In this document: one piece after another, positions 45,072 to 52,779 of the stretch
How the letters are laid out: each line of letters starts with the position of its first letter
Position numbering within the stretch: position 1 is the stretch's first letter
DNA from: Riemerella columbina DSM 16469
Lineage (GTDB): Bacteria > Bacteroidota > Bacteroidia > Flavobacteriales > Weeksellaceae
Reading direction: 5' to 3'
Assembly (NCBI RefSeq): GCF_000374405.1
Contig: NZ_KB894273.1
Location: forward strand, 1-64,000
Length of the DNA: 64,000 bases
The notes under the pieces: generated by a model
Told to the model about the DNA's origin: nothing
Seen by the model: only the letters and a program-made list of their open reading frames with translations
The model's database searches: none
Position numbers and translations under genes: made by a program

Positions 45072-45400
45072 TGTCTTTCTTCCTTTCGTTGTCGTTTGAA
45101 CAGACGGGTTATCCGCCGCCGGTTGATAAGGTATCGGGGATGGCTCCGTGCCGCTCCTAATTTCATCAGCCCGTGTTCACCGTACCGGGCGTTCAGCGCG
45201 AAGGTCTGCCATACAAGGAGGGAGGACGATGCCGCGCCGAAGCCGATACATATCCACTGGTCGATACCGACCATGTAGAGGATGACGAACAGGACGAAGA
45301 GAGCCAGCAGACCTCCGCAGAAGATGAAGAGGTACTGTGCCTTCAAGCCCTTGAACTCTACCGGACGGCCGATACCCTTGTTGATTGGGTATTCAGCCAT
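45068..45400 (-). CDS. traF: Conjugative transfer protein TraF (DUF4133, VirB3-like)
   Basis: The 110-residue protein has two membrane helices (YLFIFCGGLLALFVLFVILY and CIGFGAASSSLLVWQTFAL). The basic C-terminus ends RLFKRQRKEERQ. It matches DUF4133 and sits before the VirB4-like gene, as VirB3 does in other systems. It overlaps traG by 4 bases. Confidence 0.88.
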   Translation of the reverse strand: MAEYPINKGIGRPVEFKGLKAQYLFIFCGGLLALFVLFVILYMVGIDQWICIGFGAASSSLLVWQTFALNARYGEHGLMKLGAARSHPRYLINRRRITRLFKRQRKEERQ

Positions 45401-45410
45401 ACATTATTTA

Positions 45411-45728
45411 TTAAAGGAAGAATGAGCGCAGGATGGTGGCGGCAACAATCAGGAAGATGCACGCGCCGAACCACGAGGCGGCTGTCTTGCTGGTGTCGGG
45501 GTCGCCCGATGAAAACTTGCCGTACACTTTTACGCCCCCGATAAGCCCGACGACTGCACCGATGGCGTATATCAGTTTAGTTCCGGGGTCGAAATAAGAA
45601 CTCACCATAGAGGTGGCTTCGTTGATGCCCGCGATGCCGTTTCCCTGCGCGAAAGCGGAGGCGGTTGCGGCGATGACAAGTGCCGCGGAGAGGATTGCTT
45701 TTCTGTTTTTCAAGATGTTCTTGTTCAT
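45411..45728 (-). CDS. traE: Conjugative transfer protein TraE (DUF4134, VirB2-like)
   Basis: The 105-residue protein has a signal peptide (MNKNILKNRKAILSAALVIAATASAFA). Two hydrophobic segments follow, with GTKLIYAIGAVVGLIGGVKV and GACIFLIVAATILRSFFL. This is the VirB2-like pilin pattern, DUF4134. It starts the structural part of the operon. Confidence 0.9.
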   Translation of the reverse strand: MNKNILKNRKAILSAALVIAATASAFAQGNGIAGINEATSMVSSYFDPGTKLIYAIGAVVGLIGGVKVYGKFSSGDPDTSKTAASWFGACIFLIVAATILRSFFL

Positions 45729-45929
45729 AAACTGTTCTTGTTTTTTGCCGTCAAAAGGGTGGATGGTCCTTTGTCGGGCGGTTGATACTTTGTTTCTTTA
45801 CTTTGGTTTTAGTGGATGCCCGTTTGTTTCCACGGACGTGGGCGTGTCCGTTGCGGATGGGGATGCGCCTTGCGTTTCCTCGCCGCGTGGGTTGATGTCA
45901 TTCTTTCATGTTCATTTCTTTTATTGTTG

Positions 45930-46658
45930 TCATACATAGTTGCGAATGTCGAACTCCTCGATGTTGTCCGGCACGACGAACTCCTTTTCAGATTTCTTCA
46001 GCCGAATCTCGATAAGCCCCTTGATGCGGATGCCTATCTCCGAAGAGCCTTCCATCATTTTCTCGTACAACTCCGTGCCCTCCATGTCGGTGAACACCTT
46101 AGCCGCCTTTTCACGTTCCGCCTGTGTCGCGTCCGGGTTTTTGGCGGTCTTGCAGGCGTCGTCAATCTCGTCAAAGCTGCTGCCCGAAGCCCGTGGCGTG
46201 TCCGAGGCGTCCTCTTCCGGTTCGTCGTCCCCGTATCCCAGTTCCTCCGGCGGTATGCTCGTGAAGGTCTCATCGAGTTTTTCCTCCGGGACTTGTGCCG
46301 GGCGGGATGCGTTTCCCGTTTTTCCGTCGTCAAAAGTAGCCTCTTCCTCCGACAGCTCAATGCCTTTTTCAATAGTGGCGGCTTCTTGCGTCGGTATGGC
46401 AGCGGTTGTCCGGGTGGATGCCATCCTGAAACGGCTCTTGCCGATGATGTCCGCCTTTTCCGCAGGGACTTCCTCGTGTGCCGCTATGCGTTTAGCCTCA
46501 TTCCCGTCCAGTGACCGCCATAATCCGACAATGCCCTTGAAGAAGCGGACAATCCGCGTGTCCATGATGCGCTCGTAAAGGAGCAGGAACAGGAACCAGA
46601 GGTTGCAGCCGACCGATACCGCCAGCAGAATGTCTGTCATGCTGATTGTGTAATTCAT
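45930..46658 (-). CDS. traD: TraD-like membrane-anchored protein of the tra operon
   Basis: The start at 46658 (MNYTISMTDILLAVSVGC) is preceded by AAGGAT. The 242-residue protein has one N-terminal helix and a long charged, helix-rich cytoplasmic part with Glu/Asp runs (GYGDDEPEEDAS). It is TraD in the CTnDOT order. The function is unknown; it should not be confused with the F plasmid coupling protein TraD. Confidence 0.75.
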   Translation of the reverse strand: MNYTISMTDILLAVSVGCNLWFLFLLLYERIMDTRIVRFFKGIVGLWRSLDGNEAKRIAAHEEVPAEKADIIGKSRFRMASTRTTAAIPTQEAATIEKGIELSEEEATFDDGKTGNASRPAQVPEEKLDETFTSIPPEELGYGDDEPEEDASDTPRASGSSFDEIDDACKTAKNPDATQAEREKAAKVFTDMEGTELYEKMMEGSSEIGIRIKGLIEIRLKKSEKEFVVPDNIEEFDIRNYV

Positions 46659-46674
46659 ATCCTTCCGTTTTTGG

Positions 46675-47034
46675 TTAGAATACTGAATTGTAATTTCGGG
46701 CATAAAGGCTCTTTATCGCATCTTCGCACTGGTTGAAGTGGTGCGTCAGCACATGGTCGATGTAAGCGGACAGCGTAAGCCGGTCATGCCCGATTACACG
46801 GGTGATACGCATGATACGCTCGTGGTACTCCGGGCGCACATACGCCATCTTCCCCTCACGTGCCTTTACTTCCGGGTCGCGGATGAACAGGCGTTCATAG
46901 TCCTTCTCACTGCATTTGCCGCTTACCGGGACAGGCGACAGTATTTCCACACTCGCCTGCACTTGGGTAAACATACCTCCGCAGTCTTGCTGTGGTCTTT
47001 TTTCATTCGGTGTCATTTCTTTTTCCATTTTCAA
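46675..47034 (-). CDS. traC: TraC-like DUF3408 protein
   Basis: The 119-residue protein has a disordered N-terminus and a C-terminal helical domain with YVRPEYHERIMRITRVIGHD, TLSAYIDHVLTHH, and EDAIKSLY. The DUF3408 pattern matches ribbon-helix-helix like DNA-binding proteins. It is a paralog of the next gene upstream and overlaps it by 4 bases. Confidence 0.8.
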   Translation of the reverse strand: MKMEKEMTPNEKRPQQDCGGMFTQVQASVEILSPVPVSGKCSEKDYERLFIRDPEVKAREGKMAYVRPEYHERIMRITRVIGHDRLTLSAYIDHVLTHHFNQCEDAIKSLYARNYNSVF

Positions 47035-47477
47035 ATCAGATCTTCACGTTGTTTCTTGTACAGTTCGTTGATTCTCTCCTTGTGCTGTTCCAGATGCTGG
47101 CGCAGCACGGTATCCACATATCCGCCTACTGAGATTTCCCCTCCGGCGATGTCGTTCACGATTCTGAGGATCTTGCCGTGGACGTCACGGCTGATATAGA
47201 CACATTGGCGGGTCTTTATCTCGTTGCGGCGCAGGAATAGCTCGTTGTAGTCCTCGTCCTGCCTTTTCCGGCGTCCACTTTCCCTCTGCGCTTTTTCCCG
47301 TGTTACGGGTTGCACAGGAGATGGTTCCGGTGCGGCGGTGTCCTCTTCGGTCGGTGCAGCTGCGGGTACTTCCTGTGCGGGGCGCAGTGTCCCGTCCTGT
47401 GTGCGCCGCCCGATGGAGGCTAACAGCAGTTCCTCGTCGATGCCTTCCGTGTTCACTTTCCTGCTGCCCATGCTCAC
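47031..47477 (-). CDS. traB: TraB-like DUF3408 protein
   Basis: The 148-residue protein has a Pro/Ala/Glu-rich N-terminus and a DUF3408 C-terminal half (QCVYISRDVHGKILRIVND, GGYVDTVLRQHLEQH). It resembles traC in its last 70 residues, so the pair are paralogs. It overlaps traA by 4 bases. Probably a DNA-binding partner of the ParA-like TraA. Confidence 0.8.
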   Translation of the reverse strand: MSMGSRKVNTEGIDEELLLASIGRRTQDGTLRPAQEVPAAAPTEEDTAAPEPSPVQPVTREKAQRESGRRKRQDEDYNELFLRRNEIKTRQCVYISRDVHGKILRIVNDIAGGEISVGGYVDTVLRQHLEQHKERINELYKKQREDLI

Positions 47478-48235
47478 TGCGGTCTGATGATGTCGCTTAT
47501 CTCTTCGGAAAACTCCCGGATGCCACTCCCTTTCAGCAGTGCCGTGTCCATCGGGAAGATGGTGGAGCGGAAAACGCTCTTGCGCTCTTCCGAAAGGTCA
47601 CGGCGGAACTTCTTGCTGTCGGGCAAGCGGGTGGAAAGTACCGGAAAGCCCATTTCGGCTATCACTTCCTCGTAGATGCCGTACAAGTCGTTCCTCTCCC
47701 TGCCGTCCACCATCGTCCAGAACAGATGCAGCCCCTTTGTTTTCGCCTGTCCGGTAGTCATCAGCCTGTCGCGGAACATCGTGACGAATTTCAGGGTACT
47801 CTCCACGACAAAGCGGTCGGCACTCAGCGGAGTGAAAATGTAGTCCATCTGCGAGAGCGTCTTTATCACGCCGTTGCTTCGGAGTGTGCCGGGCATGTCG
47901 AAGAACACCACGTCGGGTTTCACGTCCTCAGTGGCAATCATCCTCTCGGCATCGTCGAGGGCGTTCACCGCATTGCTTTTGACGATGGTGTAGGCGTTCT
48001 TTTTGATCCGGCGGAAATGGTCGCAAGCGAGAGCCTTGAAGTAGGTGCTGCTGTCGATAAGCCCCATTTCGTGTTCGCGCAGCCCGTGGATGCTGTGCTG
48101 CGGGTCGTCGCAGTCCACGACGGCGACATTGTAGCCTTTCACGTTGTGCAGGTAGCTGGCGGCAAGTGCCGTGACAGTGGATTTGCCGATGCCACCTTTC
48201 TGTGTTGCGAATGCAACGAAGATTTCCTTACTCAT
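47474..48235 (-). CDS. traA: TraA, ParA-family ATPase
   Basis: The 253-residue protein starts at 48235 (MSKEIFVAFATQKGGIGKST). It has a deviant Walker A KGGIGKS, the A' motif VVDCDDPQHS and Walker B VVFFDMPG. It heads the leftward tra operon. The same frame stays open upstream to 48559 but without a family-like sequence, so I use the internal ATG. It may help partition the element or place the conjugation machinery. Confidence 0.88.
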   Translation of the reverse strand: MSKEIFVAFATQKGGIGKSTVTALAASYLHNVKGYNVAVVDCDDPQHSIHGLREHEMGLIDSSTYFKALACDHFRRIKKNAYTIVKSNAVNALDDAERMIATEDVKPDVVFFDMPGTLRSNGVIKTLSQMDYIFTPLSADRFVVESTLKFVTMFRDRLMTTGQAKTKGLHLFWTMVDGRERNDLYGIYEEVIAEMGFPVLSTRLPDSKKFRRDLSEERKSVFRSTIFPMDTALLKGSGIREFSEEISDIIRPQ

Positions 48236-48944
48236 AGTTCCATTTATTTTAATTGTTGATGATTTGTTTTTCTGTTTCCATACGGATTTGGCTGTCGCAC
48301 CATCCGCTTCCGTGACTACACACGCAGGCGGGTCGTCGCGTATCCGGTTCTGTGGTGAAGCGGTGCGTCGGACAAATGGTGATTGACGACATTGCGTCAT
48401 GAAGTCATTGAATCCATACGTCACCGAATTGTCGGAGAACCGGGTTTCCGACGGTTCGGGTATCCGTTTCGGCAAGTATCCGAAGAAGCGGATTTCCGGG
48501 TATTTGAATGTTCCGTTTATCATATCTTCAAATCGTTCGTTTCTTGAATCATGCTGCAAATAAACAAGTATATTTTGGAACCTGTATCACTTCTCCGGCA
48601 AGTGGCGGCACGTTGCGCCGGTTGGCAGTCATTGACCGGGTCAAGCATCTGTCCGATACCGCTTTAAGGGCGTAACTTTGCACCCGGACAGCAGGGTTCG
48701 CCGATGACGCGCGGCCCGGAGTCCTGAAAGGTATTTTCCCAATCCGTCCCCTGACGGATTTTTATGTTCACCTGAACATAGCAAGATGTCTTTTCAGCCG
48801 CTCAAAATATTTTGAGCAGCCACGAAAAGCACTTGCCCTTGCAGGGGGCGGGCTTTCCCTCCGAAGTCGGGAAGCCTTTCAGAACTGCGGTGCTGTAATC
48901 CGAAGCGGCGGCTTATGCCGTCAATCCGCTAAATCCAAAGTAAT
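48236..48944. other. Divergent tra/mob intergenic region, probable oriT and promoters
   Basis: The 0.7-kb gap separates leftward traA from rightward mobA. It contains several exact palindromes. These are TATGTTCA-CC-TGAACATA at 48763-48780 and GCTCAAAATATTTTGAGC at 48800-48817, with a smaller AATCCGTC/GACGGATT hairpin at 48741-48760. A run of purine/pyrimidine asymmetry lies at 48830-48860. A nick site is expected near the mob genes, so this is the best oriT candidate in the window. Position is inference. Confidence 0.5.
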
Positions 48945-49373
48945 ATGAAAGAGAAAAGGAAAAGCAAATCAGGGAGAAATCCCAAACTTGATCCGGCGGT
49001 GTACCGGTACACCGTCCGTTTCAACGAGGAGGAACACAACCGTTTCCTCGCCATGTTCGGAAAATCGGGTGTCTATGCACGGTCTGTTTTCCTCAAAGCG
49101 CACTTCTTCGGGCAACCGTTCAAGGTGCTGAAGGTGGACAAGACGTTGGTGGACTATTACACCAAACTGTCGGATTTTCATGCACAATTCCGTGCCGTGG
49201 GTACGAATTACAACCAAGTCGTGAAGGAACTGAGGCTGCATTTTTCAGAGAAAAAGGCGATGGCGTTGCTCTACAAATTAGAGCAACACACCGTCGAACT
49301 CGTGAAACTGAGCCGCCGGATTGTGGAACTTTCAAGGGAAATGGAGGCAAAATGGTCGCAAAAATCAGTGTAG
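48945..49373 (+). CDS. mobA: MobA, relaxosome accessory protein
   Basis: The 142-residue protein has a basic start (KEKRKSKSGRNPKLDPAVYRY) and a ribbon-helix-helix-like segment. After it come VRFNEEEHNRFLAMFGKSGV and a long helix with QFRAVGTNYNQVVKELRLHF, as in MobC/MbeC relaxosome proteins. It likely binds oriT and helps the relaxase nick. It overlaps mobB by 22 bases. Confidence 0.85.
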   Translation: MKEKRKSKSGRNPKLDPAVYRYTVRFNEEEHNRFLAMFGKSGVYARSVFLKAHFFGQPFKVLKVDKTLVDYYTKLSDFHAQFRAVGTNYNQVVKELRLHFSEKKAMALLYKLEQHTVELVKLSRRIVELSREMEAKWSQKSV

Positions 49374-50599
49374 GAAGTTCGTTGTACGGCGCGATTGCCT
49401 ACAACGGGGAGAAGATTAACGAGGCGCAGGGGCGGCTTCTCACCACCAACCGCATCTACAATGACGGTTCGGGAACGGTGGACATAGGCAAGGCGATGGA
49501 GGGTTTTCTCACCTTCCTGCCACCGCAGATGAAGATCGAGAAGCCGGTGGTGCATATCTCTCTCAACCCGCACCCGGAGGATGTGCTGACCGATATTGAG
49601 TTGCAGAATATCGCCCGCGAGTATCTGGAAAAACTCGGTTTCGGAAACCAGCCTTATCTTGTATTCAAGCACGAGGACATCGACCGCCACCACCTGCACA
49701 TCGTGACGGTCAACGTGGACGAGAACGGGAAAAGGCTCAACCGGGATTTTCTCTACCGCCGCAGCGACCGTATCCGCAGGGAACTGGAACAGAAGTACGG
49801 ATTGCATCCGGCAGAACGTAAAAATCAGAGATTGGATAATCCGTTGCGCAAGGTGGCCGCATCGGCAGGTGATGTGAAGAAGCAGGTAGGCAACACCGTG
49901 AAGGCTCTGAATGGGCAGTACCGTTTCCAGACGATGGGCGAATACCGTGCGCTCCTTTCCTTATATAATATGACGGTGGAGGAAGCGAGGGGCAACGTGC
50001 GCGGACGGGAGTATCACGGGCTGGTCTATTCCGTCACGGACGACAAGGGTAACAAGGTGGGCAACCCGTTCAAATCCTCGCTTTTCGGGAAGTCCGCAGG
50101 CTATGAAGCCGTACAGAAGAAGTTTGTCCGTTCCAAATCGGAAATCAAGGATAGGAAACTGGCAGACATGACGAAACGCACCGTCCTTTCCGTGCTGCAA
50201 GGCACTTATGACAAGGACAAATTTGTATCCCAACTCAAAGAGAAGGGCATCGACACCGTACTGCGCTACACAGAGGAAGGGCGCATCTATGGGGCTACCT
50301 TCATCGACCACCGCACGGGATGCGTGCTGAACGGTTCGCGCATGGGTAAGGAGCTTTCGGCGAATGCCTTGCAGGAACACTTCACCCTGCCATACGCCGG
50401 ACAACCGCCGATACCGCTATCCATCCCTGTGGATGCTGCGGACAAGGCACACGGGCAGACCGCCTACGACAGTGAAGATATATCGGGCGGTATGGGCTTG
50501 CTCACTCCCGAAGGTCCGGCGGTAGATGCCGAGGAAGAGGCTTTCATCCGGGCGATGAAGCGCAAAAAGAAGAAAAAACGCAAGGGCTTGGGTATGTAA
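49352..50599 (+). CDS. mobB: MobB, conjugative relaxase
   Basis: The 415-residue relaxase nicks one strand at oriT and pilots the DNA. The metal-binding motif HEDIDRHHLHIVTV supplies the histidines (His107, His113, His114, His116). A candidate catalytic Tyr12 lies in the GSSLYGAIAYN region near the N-terminus, as in MOBP-type relaxases. The C-terminus is Lys-rich. It overlaps mobA by 22 bases and is followed by mobC after 30 bases. Confidence 0.9.
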   Translation: MVAKISVGSSLYGAIAYNGEKINEAQGRLLTTNRIYNDGSGTVDIGKAMEGFLTFLPPQMKIEKPVVHISLNPHPEDVLTDIELQNIAREYLEKLGFGNQPYLVFKHEDIDRHHLHIVTVNVDENGKRLNRDFLYRRSDRIRRELEQKYGLHPAERKNQRLDNPLRKVAASAGDVKKQVGNTVKALNGQYRFQTMGEYRALLSLYNMTVEEARGNVRGREYHGLVYSVTDDKGNKVGNPFKSSLFGKSAGYEAVQKKFVRSKSEIKDRKLADMTKRTVLSVLQGTYDKDKFVSQLKEKGIDTVLRYTEEGRIYGATFIDHRTGCVLNGSRMGKELSANALQEHFTLPYAGQPPIPLSIPVDAADKAHGQTAYDSEDISGGMGLLTPEGPAVDAEEEAFIRAMKRKKKKKRKGLGM

Positions 50600-50629
50600 T
50601 CAGAGTATCAACAATTAAAAAATCAATGT

Positions 50630-52648
50630 ATGTCACAACAAGAAGACGATTTGAGGGCATTGGCGAAAATCATGGATTTTCTGCGTGCCGTGAGTATCAT
50701 TTTAGTGGTCATGAACGTGTACTGGTTCTGCTACGAAGCCATCCGGCTGTGGGGCGTGAACATCGGCGTGGTGGACAAAATCCTTCTGAACTTCGACCGC
50801 ACGGCGGGGCTGTTCCATTCCATTCTCTACACGAAGCTGTTTTCCGTCCTTTTGCTTGCCTTGTCCTGTCTGGGTACGAAGGGTGTCAAGGGTGAGAAAA
50901 TCACTTGGGGGAGAATCTGGACAGCATTTGCCGTCGGGTTCGTGCTGTTTTTCCTGAACTGGTGGTTGCTGCCCCTGCCGCTGCCGCTTGAAGCGGTGAC
51001 GGGACTGTATGTCCTTACCATTGGAACGGGCTATGTCTGCCTGTTGATGGGTGGTCTGTGGATGAGCCGCCTGTTGAAACACAATTTGATGGAGGATGTT
51101 TTCAACAACGAGAACGAGAGTTTCATGCAGGAAACGAGGCTTATCGAAAGCGAGTATTCGGTCAATCTGCCGACACGTTTCTATTACAGGAAACGCTGGA
51201 ACAACGGTTGGATCAATGTAGTTAATCCCTTCCGTGCGTCCATCGTGTTGGGTACGCCGGGCAGCGGCAAGTCCTATGCCGTGGTAAACAATTTTATCAA
51301 GCAACAGATTGAAAAGGGCTTTAGTCAATACATCTACGATTTCAAGTATCCCGACCTATCTACTATTGCCTACAACCATTTGCTGAACCACCCGGACGGC
51401 TACAAGGTAAAGCCGAAGTTCTATGTGATCAACTTCGACGACCCGCGACGCTCTCATCGGTGCAATCCCATTCACCCGGATTTTATGGAAGATATTACGG
51501 ATGCCTATGAGAGTGCCTACACAATAATGCTCAACCTCAATAAAACGTGGGTGCAAAAGCAGGGCGACTTCTTCGTGGAGTCACCTATCATTCTGTTTGC
51601 CAGTATTATCTGGTATCTCAAAATCTATCAGAACGGGAAGTTTTGCACGTTTCCCCATGCTATCGAGTTTCTGAACCGCCGTTACGAGGATATATTTCCG
51701 ATACTGACCTCTTATCCGGAGCTGGAGAACTACCTTTCGCCGTTCATGGATGCGTGGCTTGGAGGGGCTGCGGAGCAGCTCATGGGTCAGATAGCGTCGG
51801 CAAAAATCCCGCTTTCGAGGATGATTTCACCGCAGCTCTACTGGGTGATGTCAGACAGCGAGTTTACGCTGGACATCAACAATCCCGAAGAGCCGAAAAT
51901 CCTCTGCGTGGGTAACAATCCCGACCGTCAGAATATCTACGGTGCGGCACTCGGTCTGTATAATTCCCGTATCGTGAAGCTCATCAACAAGAAGGGGATG
52001 CTGAAGTCATCGGTCATCATCGACGAGTTGCCCACAATATACTTCAAAGGGTTGGACAATCTTATAGCTACCGCCCGAAGCAACAAGGTTGCCGTGTGTC
52101 TGGGCTTTCAGGATTTCAGCCAGTTAGTGCGTGACTACGGGGACAAAGAGGCGAAAGTGGTGATGAACACTGTCGGCAATATTTTCTCCGGTCAGGTGGT
52201 GGGGGAAACAGCCAAGACGCTCTCCGAGCGGTTCGGTAAGGTGTTGCAGAAACGGCAGTCCATCTCCATCAACCGGCAGGATGTTTCCACCTCCATCAAC
52301 ACGCAGATGGACGCGCTCATTCCACCGAGTAAGATTTCCGGGCTTACGCAGGGAATGTTTGTCGGTTCTGTATCCGACAACTTCAACGAGCGTATCGAGC
52401 AGAAGATTTTTCATTGCGAGATTGTGGTGGATGCCGAAAAGGTGAAACGGGAAGAAAGTGCCTACAAGAAAATTCCCGTCATTACAAACTTCACGGACGA
52501 GGACGGCAACGACCGCATGAAGGAAACGGTGCAGGCGAACTACCGGCGCATCAAGGAAGAGGTGAAGCAGATTGTGCAGGAGGAACTGGAGCGTATCAAA
52601 AACGATCCGGTGCTGTGTAAACTGCTACCAGATAATGAGACTGTCTAA
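50630..52648 (+). CDS. mobC: MobC, VirD4-type coupling protein
   Basis: The 672-residue ATPase links the relaxosome to the channel. It has N-terminal hydrophobic segments (residues 20-140), Walker A GTPGSGKSYAVV near residue 207 and Walker B SSVIIDELPTIY near 462. The C-terminal part (residues 480-640) has DFSQLVRDYGDKEAKVV and other T4CP features. The stop codon lies inside the left arm of a 131-bp inverted repeat, so the end of the gene may have been reshaped by that element. Confidence 0.92.
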   Translation: MSQQEDDLRALAKIMDFLRAVSIILVVMNVYWFCYEAIRLWGVNIGVVDKILLNFDRTAGLFHSILYTKLFSVLLLALSCLGTKGVKGEKITWGRIWTAFAVGFVLFFLNWWLLPLPLPLEAVTGLYVLTIGTGYVCLLMGGLWMSRLLKHNLMEDVFNNENESFMQETRLIESEYSVNLPTRFYYRKRWNNGWINVVNPFRASIVLGTPGSGKSYAVVNNFIKQQIEKGFSQYIYDFKYPDLSTIAYNHLLNHPDGYKVKPKFYVINFDDPRRSHRCNPIHPDFMEDITDAYESAYTIMLNLNKTWVQKQGDFFVESPIILFASIIWYLKIYQNGKFCTFPHAIEFLNRRYEDIFPILTSYPELENYLSPFMDAWLGGAAEQLMGQIASAKIPLSRMISPQLYWVMSDSEFTLDINNPEEPKILCVGNNPDRQNIYGAALGLYNSRIVKLINKKGMLKSSVIIDELPTIYFKGLDNLIATARSNKVAVCLGFQDFSQLVRDYGDKEAKVVMNTVGNIFSGQVVGETAKTLSERFGKVLQKRQSISINRQDVSTSINTQMDALIPPSKISGLTQGMFVGSVSDNFNERIEQKIFHCEIVVDAEKVKREESAYKKIPVITNFTDEDGNDRMKETVQANYRRIKEEVKQIVQEELERIKNDPVLCKLLPDNETV

Positions 52649-52773
52649 CAAGTCCCCAAAATTGAAAATTATCCCTATCGAAGTTTGAAGTGACCCCCAA
52701 AAGTTGGATACAATTTTTTTGGGGGGCACTTCAGTTCTGACGGGTAAAATCGTAAAATTCGGACTTGTTAGAC
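52643..52773. repeat. 131-bp nested inverted-repeat element after mobC
   Basis: The outer arms GTCTAACAAGTCC (52643-52655) and GGACTTGTTAGAC (52761-52773) are perfect 13-bp inverted copies. Inside, TGAAGTGACCCCCAAAA (52686-52702) faces TTTTTTTGGGGGGCACTTCA (52714-52733) with one mismatch. The inner arms look like IS3-family type ends as found in Bacteroidetes. The mobC stop lies in the left arm and the KAP gene stop is 7 bases past the right arm. It may be a MITE, a remnant of an IS, or a bidirectional terminator. Confidence 0.7.
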
Positions 52774-52779
52774 AAATAC

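Noticed and set aside
48236-48559. Upstream extension of traA to 48559
   Set aside because: The added 108 codons show no ParA-like sequence; the ATG at 48235 gives the normal family start.
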